The translations under genes and the position numbers were made by a program. Below are positions 25,470 to 35,805 of a DNA stretch of 64,000 bases, piece by piece. The stretch covers positions 62,001 through 126,000 of the forward strand of contig NZ_SNUT01000007.1 in the NCBI RefSeq assembly GCF_012027615.1. Direction: 5' to 3'. Below the pieces are notes generated by a model. The model searched no databases. It was not told the origin of the DNA and saw only the letters and a program-made list of their open reading frames with translations. Position 1 is the first letter of the stretch. Every line of letters begins with the position of its first letter. Origin of the DNA: Thermococcus sp. 21S7 (lineage in GTDB: Archaea > Methanobacteriota_B > Thermococci > Thermococcales > Thermococcaceae).

Positions 25470-26120
25470 TCACCTCTCCACCTTAACTGCCGGTCCCATG
25501 GTGGTCTTGACGTACACTGACTTAACTTGGTTCTCGCCGCGCTCCAGCTTGTTGATGATGGCGTTGAGAACGGCTTCTGCGTTCTCCGCCAGCTTCTCGT
25601 CGTCCATGTCCTCGGTTCCGATCCTGGCGTGAACGACCGGGTTGTTCTTGAGCTGCAGCCTGACGGTCCTCTTGAGCCTGGCAACTATCGGTTCGAGGTT
25701 GGTCATGGTCGGCGGAACTACCTGCGGCATCTTGTTCCTCGGACCGAGGTACCTACCGAGGTACCTACCGATCTTCGGCATCAGCGGGGCCGCCGCTATG
25801 AAGAAGTCGTAGTTCTTCGCGAGCTTCCTGGCTTCCCTTGGACTCTTGGCAAGTTCCTCAAGCTGCTCTCCACTAATCACATCAAGCCCGAGCTTTTTAG
25901 CCGCCTCGGCAACGGCACCATCAGCGATGACCGCGATTTTGGGCTCCTTCCCACGACCGTGGGGCAGCACAACCTCAAGCTTAAACCTGTTCTCCGGCTT
26001 GCGGAGGTCGATATCCTTGAGGTTGACTGCCATCTCGACGGTCTGTGTGAAGTTGCGCGGCTTAGCCCGGGCCTTCGCCTCCTTCACCGCTTCCACGATT
26101 TTCTGCCTGTCAAAGGCCAT
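25470..26120 (-). CDS. rpl1: Large ribosomal subunit protein L1
   Basis: A 216-residue L1 with the conserved LGPRNKMP segment and the split two-domain arrangement of the family. In archaea such as Methanococcus, L1 represses its own operon by binding a leader structure; whether this occurs here was not examined. It precedes rplP0 and follows rpl11 with an 80-base gap. Confidence 0.97.
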   Translation of the reverse strand: MAFDRQKIVEAVKEAKARAKPRNFTQTVEMAVNLKDIDLRKPENRFKLEVVLPHGRGKEPKIAVIADGAVAEAAKKLGLDVISGEQLEELAKSPREARKLAKNYDFFIAAAPLMPKIGRYLGRYLGPRNKMPQVVPPTMTNLEPIVARLKRTVRLQLKNNPVVHARIGTEDMDDEKLAENAEAVLNAIINKLERGENQVKSVYVKTTMGPAVKVER

Positions 26121-26199
26121 TTACAGCCCTCCTTTCGTTTTTGATTTAAGCAACGAAAAGTCAAAAATGCGTAAAAAGAGGGATTTTTAAACTTTTCCC

Positions 26200-26691
26200 T
26201 CACTCCTCGGCGTTGGCGAAAATCTCGTCGTAAACGCCTTCGTCAATCTCCTTCTGGACTTCCCGGGGGTCCTTGCCCTCGACAGTGACGCCCATGCTGA
26301 GGGCGGTGCCGATGACCTCCTTCGCCGCGGCCTTAATGTCGGCCGCGAGCATCTGCTCCTGCTTGGCCTTCGCTATCCTGATGACCTGCTCCATGGTCAG
26401 GTTCCCGACCGGGCTGTGGCCGGGCTCGCTGGAGCCCTTCGGAGCGCCAAGCTCCTTCTTAATGAGCTGGCTGACCGGCGGGACACCGACCTCGATCTCG
26501 AAGGTCTTCTTCTTCGGGTCGGTGACGATGATCTTGACGGGAACCTGCATTCCCTCAAAGTCCTTGGTGGCCTTGTTTATCTCGTCAACGACCTGCTTGA
26601 CGTTGAGTCCGAGCGGACCGATGGCGGGACCGAGCGGGGGTCCGGGTGAAGCCTTTCCTCCCTCAACGAGCACCTCAACAACCTGTGCCAT
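26200..26691 (-). CDS. rpl11: Large ribosomal subunit protein L11
   Basis: A 163-residue L11 with the N-terminal signature [18 protein letters not shown] at residues 9-26 and a C-terminal rRNA-binding domain. It forms the GTPase-associated centre with the stalk. ATG 26691 is preferred over an upstream in-frame start at 26721, because the intervening sequence contains the spt5 stop region and the ribosome-binding site GAGGTGAG. Confidence 0.96.
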   Translation of the reverse strand: MAQVVEVLVEGGKASPGPPLGPAIGPLGLNVKQVVDEINKATKDFEGMQVPVKIIVTDPKKKTFEIEVGVPPVSQLIKKELGAPKGSSEPGHSPVGNLTMEQVIRIAKAKQEQMLAADIKAAAKEVIGTALSMGVTVEGKDPREVQKEIDEGVYDEIFANAEE

Positions 26692-26717
26692 TTTTCTCAC
26701 CTCTGTCTGTTGACCGT

Positions 26718-27176
26718 TCACTCCTTCTGGCGTTTGCTTATAAGTCTAACGTATTCGCCCCTCACCGTGACCGGAATCGGGACGATTGAGCCTATGAGTT
26801 CGACGACTATCTCGTCCTTGGCTTCGTCGACCCTGACGACCTTAGCCTTCTCCCCCTTGAACGGTCCTGCAATGAGCTCGACTATGTCGCCGGGTTCGAA
26901 GCCGCTGACGGCCGGTTTCTCCTCAAGGAAGTGCTCTATCTCCTCAAACCTGACCTCGCCCGGAAGGGTGCCCTTCGCGTGGCGTATGCCCTTTATGGCC
27001 TCGTCGACGGCGCTCTTGTTGGGCGCCTCGACGAATATGTAACCCTTCACCTTGGACGGGGCGAGTATAGCGTAGACGGGCAGGTTATACGTTTTAATCT
27101 TGCTGTATATCAGCTTGGCCGTGGTCTCTTCCTGGCCTACGGTGACGCGTACTGTAAATATCCTGCTGTCGCTCAT
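26718..27176 (-). CDS. spt5: Transcription elongation factor Spt5
   Basis: A 152-residue archaeal Spt5/NusG. The NGN domain (about 1-85) contains [11 protein letters not shown], and the KOW domain (about 95-145) contains [21 protein letters not shown]. It binds the RNA polymerase clamp with Spt4 and aids processivity. ATG 27176 follows GGGTGAT. The order secE-spt5-rpl11-rpl1 is the ancient cluster shared with bacteria. Confidence 0.96.
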   Translation of the reverse strand: MSDSRIFTVRVTVGQEETTAKLIYSKIKTYNLPVYAILAPSKVKGYIFVEAPNKSAVDEAIKGIRHAKGTLPGEVRFEEIEHFLEEKPAVSGFEPGDIVELIAGPFKGEKAKVVRVDEAKDEIVVELIGSIVPIPVTVRGEYVRLISKRQKE

Positions 27177-27196
27177 CTCTATCACCCGTTGCTGGC

Positions 27197-27382
27197 TCAA
27201 GAGCCAGTGATAAGGTAGCCGAACAGACGAATAACAAGGCCGATGAGGCCGATTAGGATCATTCCGATGCCGGTAATCTTTGCCGCCATCTTAAATTCCT
27301 TCATTCCCGGCTTTTTTGTGACCATCAAAACCCTCCGCGACTCCGCGAAGAAGCTTTTAAGCTTTTCCGTGGTTGTTGCCAC
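27197..27382 (-). CDS. secE: Protein translocase subunit SecE (Sec61 gamma)
   Basis: A 61-residue tail-anchored protein with an amphipathic N-terminal helix ([15 protein letters not shown]) and one C-terminal membrane helix. The start is a GTG at 27382, giving V/M-ATTTEK, chosen by length and by the GAGGTGACGG ribosome-binding site; the longer frame upstream is not conserved-looking and overlaps ftsZ. It forms the SecYE core of the membrane channel. Confidence 0.93.
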   Translation of the reverse strand: MATTTEKLKSFFAESRRVLMVTKKPGMKEFKMAAKITGIGMILIGLIGLVIRLFGYLITGS

Positions 27383-27420
27383 TCCCGTCACCTCGCTAAA
27401 TTTTGAAAATGAAAGGGTCA

Positions 27421-28542
27421 TCAAAGCTCCTCAAGGTCGAGCTTAATAACTTTTCTCTCCGATTCCTCTGGATAGTAGACGGTCTCCTCCTCGGCAACGG
27501 CGTAGGGTGAGCTGACTCCTGTGACAACTATTAGGATTCTTATCATCTTCCCCAAGTCTTCATCGAGCTGGATGCCCCAGATGACCTGCGCCTCGGGGTC
27601 GAGCTTGCTCGTGACGAGCTCAATAATCTGCTGGGCCTCCTCAAGCTTGACGTCGCTTCCGCTGATGCTTATGAGGGCACCCTTGGCGCCGCTTATGTCG
27701 ACGTCGAGGAGCGGGCTGTTGAGGGCCTGCTGGGCGGCTTCCAGGGCACGCTTCTCGCTGTCGCTCTCGCCGATACCGATCATGGCGACGCCGCCGTCCT
27801 TCATAACTGCCCTGACGTCGTTGAAGTCGAGGTTGACGAGGCCCGGCTTGGTGATGAGTTCGGTTATGCCCTTGACGGCCTGGACGAGTATCTCGTCGGC
27901 GACCTTGAAGGCCATGTGGATCGGCAGGTTCGGGGCAACCTCCATGAGCTTGTCGTTCGGGATGACTATGACGGTGTCGCTGTTCTTTCTGAGCTTTTCA
28001 AGGCCGTACTCGGCGTTCTTTATCCTCCTTATGCCCTCAACGGTGAACGGTAGGGTGACGACGGAGACCGTGAGGGCTCCCATCTTCTTGGCTATCTCTG
28101 CAACGACCGGAGCGGCACCGGTGCCGGTACCGCCGCCGAGACCGCAGGTGATAAATACCATATCTGCTCCTTCGAGGGCCTCCCTGATGTCCCTCTCGTT
28201 TTCCTTGGCGGCTTCCTCACCCATCTTGGGATTGTTTCCAGCTCCAAGACCCCTGGTTAGCTCCTTACCGATGAGTATCTTCTTATGAGCGCGAACCTTG
28301 AGAAGGTCCTGAGCGTCGGTGTTGACCGCGATGACCTTCGCGCCTTGAATACCAACCTGCATCATCCTGTTAATGGTGTTACAGCCGGCACCGCCGACAC
28401 CAACGACATAAATTTTGGCTTGTATCTGCTCAAGAATCCTCTTAAGCTCCTCATCAATGTCCGTCTGAGGAATTTGGGCCTCAGAGGCCTTGTTAAGGTC
28501 CGCAGAGGTTCTTTCAATAGCGTCTTCAATCAGCTTCAGCAT
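27421..28542 (-). CDS. ftsZ: Cell division GTPase FtsZ
   Basis: A 373-residue canonical FtsZ. The T1 loop is VGVGGAGCN (47-55), the tubulin signature is GGGTGTG at 136-142, and the T7 synergy loop is NLDFND. It has the family-typical N-terminal extension. ATG 28542 matches the P. furiosus start; GGAGGGTGAAAGG precedes it. It polymerises with GTP at the division site. A degenerate FtsZ paralogue is encoded at 42968-43723, useful as an internal comparison. It lies at the head of the secE-spt5-ribosomal cluster. Confidence 0.97.
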   Translation of the reverse strand: MLKLIEDAIERTSADLNKASEAQIPQTDIDEELKRILEQIQAKIYVVGVGGAGCNTINRMMQVGIQGAKVIAVNTDAQDLLKVRAHKKILIGKELTRGLGAGNNPKMGEEAAKENERDIREALEGADMVFITCGLGGGTGTGAAPVVAEIAKKMGALTVSVVTLPFTVEGIRRIKNAEYGLEKLRKNSDTVIVIPNDKLMEVAPNLPIHMAFKVADEILVQAVKGITELITKPGLVNLDFNDVRAVMKDGGVAMIGIGESDSEKRALEAAQQALNSPLLDVDISGAKGALISISGSDVKLEEAQQIIELVTSKLDPEAQVIWGIQLDEDLGKMIRILIVVTGVSSPYAVAEEETVYYPEESERKVIKLDLEEL

Positions 28543-28663
28543 CCTTTCACCCTCCGGGCAATTTAACATCTGTTTCACTTTGTAGACAGGTAGTATATAA
28601 ATTTAGCTAAGGGCGAGTGCTGATTTTAAAATCCCGCTCAACATCTTTAAAGATTTCGATTGT

Positions 28664-29482
28664 TCAGTCACGTATGAACTCCAAGCCCAGTTCCTCGGCC
28701 AGTGCCCTAGCCATCTGCCTTGTTTCGCCCTTGCTGCCCTTCCAATCAACGTATATGGCGTCAACGTTCCCGGAGGTTCTCTCTATCGCCTTCAGCAGGA
28801 GTTCCCTCTTGAGCGGGTGGGTGTACTTGGGGGCTATGTGGCCGAACGCCAGGTCGGTTTCGAGGGCCCTCTTCGTCTGCTTTGGCGCGTAGTGCCCGCC
28901 GCCTATTCCTATGGCAACCGGGAACTTGGTCCTCTCGTAGTTCTCAAGCACGTGGATTATCGTTTCGGCTATTATCTCGCCGGCCCTGTCGACCACCCAT
29001 TCCTCCTCGCTTGAGCCTATCTCTATGAAGAAGCTTGGAACGTCGAGCTCGCTCGGGCCGTGGTGCGTTGCCTCGTAGCAGACCGTCCAGCCGAGGTCGT
29101 TGAGTTCGTTCATCTTCAGGAGGGCCAGCTTCATGGCGGCAGGCTGCGCGACCGCGAGGCTCTCATCCTTCCCGCCGTATATCCCCTCGCCCCAGTTCCC
29201 CGTCACGTGAACCGTGAGGGCGGGCAGTTTCTGCCTGCTCGAATGCCTGGAGGCGAAGGCTATGATTTCCGGTACAATGCCCAGCTGCTCCTCAATGGCC
29301 CCGTCGAGACCGTCGTAATATATCATCTCGTCGTTCGTTGTCAGTATTAGGGTATCCCCCTTCCCGTACACCGGATTTCCATCGAAAACCTTTCCCGTCT
29401 CCGCAAATCCGAAGTTCTCGATGAGCTTGTTCATGATGTTCATCGACGCAAGATCGATTTTGGTCGTCATAACCACCTTCAT
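28664..29482 (-). CDS. dtdA: D-aminoacyl-tRNA deacylase (DTD2 type)
   Basis: A 272-residue DTD2/GEK1-family zinc enzyme that hydrolyses D-amino acids wrongly attached to tRNA. The motifs [23 protein letters not shown] and [10 protein letters not shown] are characteristic; the conserved His residues are in them. It is transcribed away from its upstream neighbour with its own promoter. Confidence 0.94.
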   Translation of the reverse strand: MKVVMTTKIDLASMNIMNKLIENFGFAETGKVFDGNPVYGKGDTLILTTNDEMIYYDGLDGAIEEQLGIVPEIIAFASRHSSRQKLPALTVHVTGNWGEGIYGGKDESLAVAQPAAMKLALLKMNELNDLGWTVCYEATHHGPSELDVPSFFIEIGSSEEEWVVDRAGEIIAETIIHVLENYERTKFPVAIGIGGGHYAPKQTKRALETDLAFGHIAPKYTHPLKRELLLKAIERTSGNVDAIYVDWKGSKGETRQMARALAEELGLEFIRD

Positions 29483-29637
29483 TTTGCAACCCCAGATGGG
29501 GTATGCGTCCCGATTAAAAGGCTTTGCCCGGGTTTGTCTGGCCTCCTCCGTCCAAAATGATGAAGCTTGTGAAAATAGAAAGGTCGGTCTCTGTATGCCA
29601 CGATGTTGTGCCTCTTCCGGAGGCCCCTAAAACGGTG

Positions 29638-30846
29638 TCAGTAGAGCATGACCTCGAAGCCAAGCTCGCTCAGCAGGTCCGCCAGCTCCTCGCTGTCGAC
29701 GTAAACGAGCAGGTGGTGGTTGCCGAGGGTTCCGTCTATGAAGTCCCCCGCGTCCTCAACGCGGAGCTTCACCTGCGTCCTGCACCTGAAGTCACTGTGC
29801 TCCTGGCCGACGACTTCAACGCCGGCAACAACCGCCTTTCTCCCGCGTATCTTCATGAGGCTTGCCCTTCCCTTCGGCAGCTGGACGTCGACGCCGACGC
29901 CCATACCGCTCTCAAAGTGCGACCTGACGATGTACTTTCCGATGAGTGGTGCGGTGCAGTGGGCTAGGATTATGTGGCTCTCCCCGTAGTCAGCGATGTT
30001 GCCCATGAATGCCGGCTTGTCGAAGAAGCGCCTCGCTATCATCATGCCGAGGAGCGCGTTCAGCTCACCCTCGCAGGCGGCAGGGATTCCCTCCGCGTTG
30101 AACATCGCCAGGGCCAGGCAGGGCGTCGCCTTAAGCTTGCCTATCAGGTCGAAGCAGCCGATGGTAAAGCCGTCGAGCCTGTAATCCTCCAGTATTCTCT
30201 TTATGGCGAGGTATATCCTCCCGGCCTTTACCAAGTCCTCCCTGCCGGGCTCCTTTATCTCGATGGCCTTTCCGACAATTTCCTCCACTACTTTCCAGCC
30301 TTCCGCCTCGGTGGTGGCCTCGTAGTACTCGTAGAACTTCTTGAGGCTGATGCTGGTGTAGGGGAGTTCAAACTTCTCGTTGATGAGCCAGGGCGAGACC
30401 CTGCCGATTATGCCGATGCGCATCTTGAGGAACTTATCCAGGACGTCCTTCATGTCGTCATAGCCCAGAAGCGCCGCCTTCAGCTCGTTGAAGTCCTTCA
30501 CCAGGGTGGACGGCACGAGTCTGTCCCTGAAGTACTCCCTGAGCTCGATTCCGGCTGCGAGGGAGTTGTTGAACGGGTCGCCGTAGATGACTATCGGCCG
30601 CCTGTAAACGAAAAACTCCTTCAGCGGGCCTTCGGTGCCGCCGGTCAGAGGATAGAGAACTATGGCATCAACCTCGTTGAAGTTGACCTCCTCCTTGGCC
30701 TCCCTGAAATCCCTCTTCGTCGAGATGAAGAAGCCCCCGACGACATCGAACTCCTTTGCGAGGCCCGTTATGAACTCCGAGGCCTTTTTCTCGAACGCCT
30801 TCGGGTTCGCAAGCTCGCTGACTCCAAAAACGACTCCAACCTTCAT
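29638..30846 (-). CDS. L-fucose/L-arabinose isomerase-fold protein (COG2407 type)
   Basis: A 402-residue protein with the layout of the fucose/arabinose isomerase family: two Rossmann-like domains (an early KVGVVFGVSEL strand-loop and a second near residue 141, MRIGIIGRVSPW) and a C-terminal barrel. Putative metal ligands are the glutamates in ACEGELNALLG and the aspartate of GNIADYG, with histidines in AHCTAP and GNHHLLVY. The physiological substrate in Thermococcales is not established; neighbours give no sugar pathway. The start ATG 30846 follows a short promoter. Confidence 0.8.
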   Translation of the reverse strand: MKVGVVFGVSELANPKAFEKKASEFITGLAKEFDVVGGFFISTKRDFREAKEEVNFNEVDAIVLYPLTGGTEGPLKEFFVYRRPIVIYGDPFNNSLAAGIELREYFRDRLVPSTLVKDFNELKAALLGYDDMKDVLDKFLKMRIGIIGRVSPWLINEKFELPYTSISLKKFYEYYEATTEAEGWKVVEEIVGKAIEIKEPGREDLVKAGRIYLAIKRILEDYRLDGFTIGCFDLIGKLKATPCLALAMFNAEGIPAACEGELNALLGMMIARRFFDKPAFMGNIADYGESHIILAHCTAPLIGKYIVRSHFESGMGVGVDVQLPKGRASLMKIRGRKAVVAGVEVVGQEHSDFRCRTQVKLRVEDAGDFIDGTLGNHHLLVYVDSEELADLLSELGFEVMLY

Positions 30847-30900
30847 GCTTTCACCTAATCGTTTTAAACTTCCGCGCTTAAATAAGCTTGTGGTGGTAGC

Positions 30901-31503
30901 GTGGCAATGCGGTTCGTCCTCGACACGAGCATCTTCGTCAACCCCGAGATACGGAACAGGTTCGGCGACTCTCCAACCGAGGCAATGAGGACTTTTCTGG
31001 GCTATGCGGAAAGGCTCTTCGGGAAGGTGGAGTTCTACATGCCCCCCGGCATCTACCGGGAGGTTATGCACTTCGTTGATGAGGAGGAGCTCCTTCCCGA
31101 GGTCGAGTTGTACATAATCAAAAAGCCCCCCAACGTTCACGACATCAAGATTCCCGCCTTCGTCATGTATGAGCTGATAGACGATGTCAGAAGGAGGATA
31201 GACAAAGGACTCCGCGTCGCCGAGAAAGCCGTCCGCGAGAGCGTCATTGAGACTGACAACGTGGACAAGGTAATCCAGAAGCTGCGGAGAAACTATCGAA
31301 AGGCACTCCGCGAGGGCATCGTTGACAGCAAGGAGGACTTTGAGCTTATCTTGCTGGCAAAGGAACTCGACGCAACTATAGTTTCCGCCGATGTGGGCAT
31401 ACTCACGTGGGCGCAGAAGATGGGCATCAAATGGATCGACGCGGCCAACTTCAGGGACGTCCTGGAGGGCCTCGTTGAGAAACTGGGAGAGAAAAATTTA
31501 TAA
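30901..31503 (+). CDS. HARP-type PIN nuclease (protein-only RNase P homologue; annotated elsewhere as RNA ligase partner)
   Basis: A 200-residue PIN-domain protein. It opens RFVLDTSIFVNPEIRNRFG, with the catalytic Asp in DTS; further conserved acidic residues lie in DSKEDFELILLAKELDATIVSADVGI. The helical insertion between halves is typical of the family first named RNA ligase partner/UPF0278 and later recognised as Homologue of Aquifex RNase P, able to cut tRNA 5' leaders. GTG 30901 is placed well after GGTGGT (30892-30897); ATG 30907 is an alternative start. It ends 26 bases before tRNA-Thr. Confidence 0.88.
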   Translation: MAMRFVLDTSIFVNPEIRNRFGDSPTEAMRTFLGYAERLFGKVEFYMPPGIYREVMHFVDEEELLPEVELYIIKKPPNVHDIKIPAFVMYELIDDVRRRIDKGLRVAEKAVRESVIETDNVDKVIQKLRRNYRKALREGIVDSKEDFELILLAKELDATIVSADVGILTWAQKMGIKWIDAANFRDVLEGLVEKLGEKNL

Positions 31504-31529
31504 ATGCTGGTCTGCATGGTATCATCGAC

Positions 31530-31606
31530 GCCCCGGTGGCTCAGCCTGGTGGAGCGGCCGCTTGGTAAGCGGCAGGCCGCGGGTTCAAACCCCGCCCGGG
31601 GCTCCA
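31530..31606 (+). tRNA. tRNA-Thr (anticodon GGT)
   Basis: The acceptor stem is GCCCCGG paired with CCGGGGC. The anticodon arm is CCGC-TTGGTAA-GCGG with anticodon GGT, and the T arm is GCGGG-TTCAAAC-CCCGC. CCA is encoded at 31604-31606. It lies directly after the HARP nuclease gene and is probably on the same transcript. The next 200 bases hold an imperfect hairpin (31614-31640) and the promoter of the M20 gene, but no gene. Confidence 0.96.
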
Positions 31607-31817
31607 CAACAAACTTTTCTGGCGAAAGCTTGACCAGAAGTTCGTGATTCCTGTTGGGTAGCTTTATGTGGGTTTTTCGTGGTTAGTGAGGACTCATCAA
31701 ACTGCCCGCATTTCTCCAGGACGTTCAGGGAACGCCGGGATAAGAGTGGTGGGTTCATTAAGATAAGCATCGAAAAGTTAATATGGGAGTTTCACGATTT
31801 TCATTCCAGGTGAGACC

Positions 31818-32963
31818 ATGAACCCACTCGACGAAGCCCTGAGGATTAAGAACGAGATAATAGCCTGGAGAAGGGACTTCCACATGCACCCGGAGCTCAA
31901 GTACGAGGAGGAGAGGACTTCGGGGATTGTGGAGGAGCACCTCCGCGAATGGGGGTACAGAATAAAGCGCGTCGGAACCGGGATAATAGCAGACATCGGA
32001 GAAGGGGAGAAGACGATAGCCCTCAGAGCGGACATGGACGCCCTGCCCGTTCAGGAGGAGAACGACGTCCCCTACAAGTCCCGCGTTCCCGGAAAAATGC
32101 ACGCCTGCGGACACGACGCACACACGGCCATGCTCCTCGGAACTGCAAAGATAATCTCGGAGCACATCGATGAGTTCAACGGCAGGGTGAGGCTAATCTT
32201 TCAGCCGGCGGAGGAAGGCGGCAACGGAGCGGTGAAGATGATCGAAGGTGGCGCCATTGAGGGCGTGGATGCGGTGTTCGGCCTCCACGTCTGGCACGAC
32301 CTCCCGAGCGGAATCATCGGCATAAAGGAAGGGCCGTTCATGGCCGGTGCGGGCATATTCAAGGCACGGATAATCGGGAAGGGAGGCCACGGGGCATCGC
32401 CGCACCAGACCGTTGACCCCATCCCGATAGCGGCGGAGGCAATACTCGCACTCCAGACCATAGCCAGCAGAAACATCTCCCCGATTGAGACTGGAGTTGT
32501 AAGCGTCACTGCCGTACAGGCGGGAACGGCCTTCAACGTGATTCCAGAGGAAGTCAAGATGAAGGGGACGATACGGTTCTTCAAGCACGAGATAGGCGAG
32601 CTGATTCAGAGGCGCATGAGGGGGATACTCGAAGGCGTAACGAAGGCGCACGGGGCTTCCTACGAGCTGTCAATAGAGGAGCTCGTCCCGCCGACCGTTA
32701 ACGATAAGGGTATGGCGGCTTTTGCCAGAAATGTGGCCGAAAAGTACGGCCTGAGGCATGACGATGTTGAGCCGACCATGGGCGCCGAGGACTTCGCATT
32801 CTACCTCCAGAAGGTTCCCGGAGCGTTCCTGACGCTCGGAATATACAACGAGGAAAAGGGGATAACCTACCCGCACCACCATCCCAGGTTCGACGTTGAC
32901 GAGGAGGTTCTCCATCTCGGAACGGCGATGGAAGTTGCCCTGGCCATGGAGTTCCTCAGGTGA
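31818..32963 (+). CDS. M20-family amidohydrolase (carboxypeptidase/aminoacylase type)
   Basis: A 381-residue metallo-amidohydrolase. It begins with the WRRDFHMHPEL motif, then ALRADMDALP (metal Asp), the MHACGHDAHTAMLLG motif near residue 97, and QPAEEGGNGA with the general-base and metal glutamates. A lid domain covers about 180-295. Related Pyrococcus enzymes act as thermostable carboxypeptidase or N-acyl amino acid hydrolase, so it likely serves peptide catabolism. It follows CAGGTGAG at good spacing. Its last bases overlap the convergent GNAT gene. Confidence 0.9.
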   Translation: MNPLDEALRIKNEIIAWRRDFHMHPELKYEEERTSGIVEEHLREWGYRIKRVGTGIIADIGEGEKTIALRADMDALPVQEENDVPYKSRVPGKMHACGHDAHTAMLLGTAKIISEHIDEFNGRVRLIFQPAEEGGNGAVKMIEGGAIEGVDAVFGLHVWHDLPSGIIGIKEGPFMAGAGIFKARIIGKGGHGASPHQTVDPIPIAAEAILALQTIASRNISPIETGVVSVTAVQAGTAFNVIPEEVKMKGTIRFFKHEIGELIQRRMRGILEGVTKAHGASYELSIEELVPPTVNDKGMAAFARNVAEKYGLRHDDVEPTMGAEDFAFYLQKVPGAFLTLGIYNEEKGITYPHHHPRFDVDEEVLHLGTAMEVALAMEFLR

Positions 32964-33789
32964 GTTCCTTAGCGAGTATCTTAATTTCTCCCACCTTTTC
33001 AGCGCCGAAACTCTCAACGCTGCCCGGCAGGAGTGTGAGAACCCGCTCGAACCCGAGGACCTTCGTCCTGCCAAGAACCGCCTTCAAATCCTCAATCCTG
33101 CCCCAGAGCAGGAGCGCAACGCCCTCTCTCCCCGGAAGGTTTTTCAGCGCGTAGTAAGAGCCGCCGCCCCTTCCTGATTCTACGGTATAGTGAATCCCGG
33201 CGATGTTGTCCTTAAAGGCCGAGAAGAACATGCTATAGGAGCTTTGGAAGCGGCCAGCGACCAGTTCGAGGTTCTTAACGTCCTTCCAGCCAAATTCCAA
33301 GAGCTCCACGGTTCCCCTCCCCTTCGCGGGCACCCACAGGGTCGTTCCCTTGAAGAGTTCAACGTTAAAGCCGAGCTTTCTGTAAAATCCTTCCGCATCT
33401 TTATCCGGCTGGACGGTCAGCATCTCGACCTTCCGCTCCTTAGCGACCTCCTCAACGAACTCCATCAGAAGTCTTCCGATTCCCATGCCCCGGTAGTCGG
33501 GGTGAACTTCAATAACGTCCACGTGCCCTATCCGCCGTACATTTCCACCAATGGGCTCTTCGGAGAACAGAACCTCAACCTCTCCAACGACGGTGCCGTT
33601 TAGCTCGGCGAGGGCAACAAGCTGGTTATCCAGCAGGAGGTTGTTGATATGAATCGCGAGCGTCTCGGCACTCATCCAGGGCCCGCCCATAGAGTAGCGC
33701 CGGTAGAGGTCTCCCGCAGGTTCCTCTCCTGCGGTGTGGAGCTTCACTATCCCTCCAACGTCGTCAAGGGTCGCCAAACGGATCCTCAT
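32956..33789 (-). CDS. GNAT-family N-acetyltransferase with C-terminal extension
   Basis: A 277-residue protein. The N-terminal about 150 residues are a GNAT domain: [17 protein letters not shown], then [20 protein letters not shown] with the acetyl-CoA loop RGMGIGR. The C-terminal half is a second beta-rich domain of unknown role. ATG 33789 is preferred over GTG 33798 because GGGTGAGG supplies the ribosome-binding site. It overlaps the phosphatase gene upstream by 26 bases; the substrate is unknown. Confidence 0.82.
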   Translation of the reverse strand: MRIRLATLDDVGGIVKLHTAGEEPAGDLYRRYSMGGPWMSAETLAIHINNLLLDNQLVALAELNGTVVGEVEVLFSEEPIGGNVRRIGHVDVIEVHPDYRGMGIGRLLMEFVEEVAKERKVEMLTVQPDKDAEGFYRKLGFNVELFKGTTLWVPAKGRGTVELLEFGWKDVKNLELVAGRFQSSYSMFFSAFKDNIAGIHYTVESGRGGGSYYALKNLPGREGVALLLWGRIEDLKAVLGRTKVLGFERVLTLLPGSVESFGAEKVGEIKILAKELT

Positions 33790-34501
33790 CGTCCTCACCC
33801 AGGTAGCCGAACTCTTTAAGGATGTGGACTATGCCCTCAGCTCCCCCATCACCGTAGGTTCTTTTCGTCACGTAGTCGGCTTCCCTTTTCAGGCTCTCCG
33901 GAGCCTGGCCAACGGCAACGCGGTAGCCAACGACTCGGAAGGCATCCAGGTCGTTCTCCCCATCGCCGACGTGGGCAACTTCACCGGGACTTATCCCGAG
34001 TATCTCACAGGCCTTTTCAATCCCCGTACCCTTGTTGATCCAGGGCTTCTTGATGTGTATCGCGAAGCCGGAATCCACGGCAATGAGGTTCAGCCCAAGC
34101 TCCGTTATAATCTCCCGAACAGCCTCGACTGGGATGGTTCTCATAACAACCAGCCCTGCCTTTCTCTCCGGCATCGAGAAGCTCATGACGGCCTCAGGGT
34201 AGCGCCTCTTTATCTCGCTCCAGAGAATCCACTCTTCGTCCATCTTCGTCAGGTAAACTCTCTTCCTCAGCCGTCCGTCCTTTATGGACAGCGCGCCCCC
34301 GTCCTCCGCGACAACCGGCCCGCTGGTGCCTATCATTATGGCCATAGCTTCCGCGAACGGCACCGAGTTGCCGGTGACGAGCATGACCGGAAGGCCCAGA
34401 CTCTCGGCGAGCCGTATTGCCCTCAAAGCGTTCTCACTGAGCCGCCTGTCGGGATAGGTTATAGTGCCGTCTATGTCAAGCGATATTGCCCTCACCCTCA
34501 C
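33764..34501 (-). CDS. Phosphoglycolate phosphatase (archaeal HAD type)
   Basis: A 245-residue HAD phosphatase of the TA0175/PH1421 type. Motif I is SLDIDGTI at about residues 7-14, motif II is VTGN, motif III Lys lies in the WINKGTG segment, and motif IV is [11 protein letters not shown] Cof-type cap lies between. It removes phosphate from phosphoglycolate arising from DNA repair or metabolism. The start is a GTG at 34501. It overlaps the GNAT gene, so the two are co-transcribed. Confidence 0.88.
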   Translation of the reverse strand: MRVRAISLDIDGTITYPDRRLSENALRAIRLAESLGLPVMLVTGNSVPFAEAMAIMIGTSGPVVAEDGGALSIKDGRLRKRVYLTKMDEEWILWSEIKRRYPEAVMSFSMPERKAGLVVMRTIPVEAVREIITELGLNLIAVDSGFAIHIKKPWINKGTGIEKACEILGISPGEVAHVGDGENDLDAFRVVGYRVAVGQAPESLKREADYVTKRTYGDGGAEGIVHILKEFGYLGEDDEDPFGDP

Positions 34502-34551
34502 TCACACCACCGGAAGAAGTTGAGAAAACCCGATAAAAGGGTTGCTGGACA

Positions 34552-35802
34552 TCAGTGGTCCTTCATTATCTCCCTGAGCACGCTGGTTGCGTAAACCCCC
34601 TTCGGCAGGAAGAAGCGGAAGCACATCCCAGTTCCAGGGACGTAACCGTAGGTGAGGCCCAGGGGCCGTATCAGAAGCTCCCTCCTGCCGCCCGGTTCGG
34701 CCATCGGTTTCGGGAGCTTTCTGAAGGTCTCAAGCGTTATACCCTCATCCCCGAGAATCTCCCCCTCAATCCTTCCCGGAAGCCCCAGGGCTTTTCTCAT
34801 CGCAAAGCCGAAGAGCGGGCCGCTGAGGGCGGCCTCGCCGCGCCGTATCTTTTCGTTCACAAAATCGATGTTCGTCTCGGTGACGCGGTACGTTCTGTCG
34901 CGGTAGGGAATTCCCCCCTTGACCTGAACGACGATATCGCCGACGAGGGCCTCGTTCAGAGGAATGCCCATCTCAATCCTCCTGGAGATGTAGAGGTTGA
35001 AGAGGTAGCTCTGATAGGCGTGGATGAAGATGCGCATTATTGGGAGGGGCAGCGAGAGGAAGGCCCTTCTCCAGTTCCCCGTCTCCTTGTAGCGGTAGAG
35101 GAGCGTTCTCTCATAGCGCAGGAAGTTCGGGAACTCCTCTAATGCCCTGTCAACGTCGCCCGTCTCCCAGAAGTGTTTCCTGGCTTCGTCGCCCTCCATA
35201 CCACCCTCGTACGCTCCGAGGAACAGCCTCGCGGCACCCTCGAAGTCTCCCTGGAGGAGGAGCTTTCCGATGAGATGGTTAGTGACGCGCCGCTCTCCAA
35301 AGCGCTGGTAGCCGAAGTAGTTCGGGAAACCCCCCACACCGCGGAGCTCCCGGATTATCTCCCGACTCCGCTCGAAGGCCTTTTCATCAACGTCTCTCAC
35401 GATTATCCTGAAGCGGTTTCCAATGAGGTGGCCGAGCTTGATAAACCTGCCGTAGGAAACGAAGCGGAGCTCAACGTCTCTGATTTGAACGTTTTCAACC
35501 CTCTCCTTCGCGTCTTGGGGCACGCTTATGTACTGATAAGTCACCGCGTGCCTGTCCTTCGTTCCGGCAAAGCCGATGTCCCTGTAGTTAATCCCGGCAC
35601 GCTTTGCTATCTCCTTCACCGCGCTCATCGTGTCCCAGTTCCTCTTTTTAAGGAGGAAGATCGCGTGCTTCCTGCCCTCGAAAATCGAGGGAAGTGGGTC
35701 CTCGATAACCACGAAATCCTCCGGCTGAACCTTTATCCTGCCCCTGATGCCGGGTTCTTTGCTTAGATACCTGAACTGGGAAAAAAACTCGCGGTAATCC
35801 AT
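34552..35802 (-). CDS. truD: tRNA pseudouridine(13) synthase
   Basis: A 416-residue TruD. The catalytic aspartate is Asp83 in [23 protein letters not shown] and the conserved RFRI strand are also seen, and an insertion of about 150 residues follows as the TRUD domain. It makes pseudouridine at position 13 of certain tRNAs. It lies three bases after the pth2 stop, so they form an operon. Confidence 0.95.
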   Translation of the reverse strand: MDYREFFSQFRYLSKEPGIRGRIKVQPEDFVVIEDPLPSIFEGRKHAIFLLKKRNWDTMSAVKEIAKRAGINYRDIGFAGTKDRHAVTYQYISVPQDAKERVENVQIRDVELRFVSYGRFIKLGHLIGNRFRIIVRDVDEKAFERSREIIRELRGVGGFPNYFGYQRFGERRVTNHLIGKLLLQGDFEGAARLFLGAYEGGMEGDEARKHFWETGDVDRALEEFPNFLRYERTLLYRYKETGNWRRAFLSLPLPIMRIFIHAYQSYLFNLYISRRIEMGIPLNEALVGDIVVQVKGGIPYRDRTYRVTETNIDFVNEKIRRGEAALSGPLFGFAMRKALGLPGRIEGEILGDEGITLETFRKLPKPMAEPGGRRELLIRPLGLTYGYVPGTGMCFRFFLPKGVYATSVLREIMKDH

Positions 35803-35805
35803 CTC

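Noticed and set aside
25740-25775. A near-perfect 12-base tandem repeat inside rpl1 (Gly-Arg-Tyr-Leu twice)
   Set aside because: L1 proteins normally have two Gly-x-x-Leu units before LGPRxKMP, so the length is standard and the DNA repeat follows from the protein sequence.
27383-27424. Longer SecE start reading into the ftsZ 3' region
   Set aside because: The GTG at 27382 gives the family length of about 61 residues and has a GAGGTGACGG ribosome-binding site; the extension would overlap ftsZ.
29483-29637. A C/D box small RNA suggested by ATGATGA near 29558
   Set aside because: No D box (CTGA) is found at the needed distances on that strand.
31607-31817. A small gene after tRNA-Thr
   Set aside because: The only frames are short, without ribosome-binding sites; the segment contains an imperfect TTCTGG/CCAGAA hairpin and the M20 promoter.
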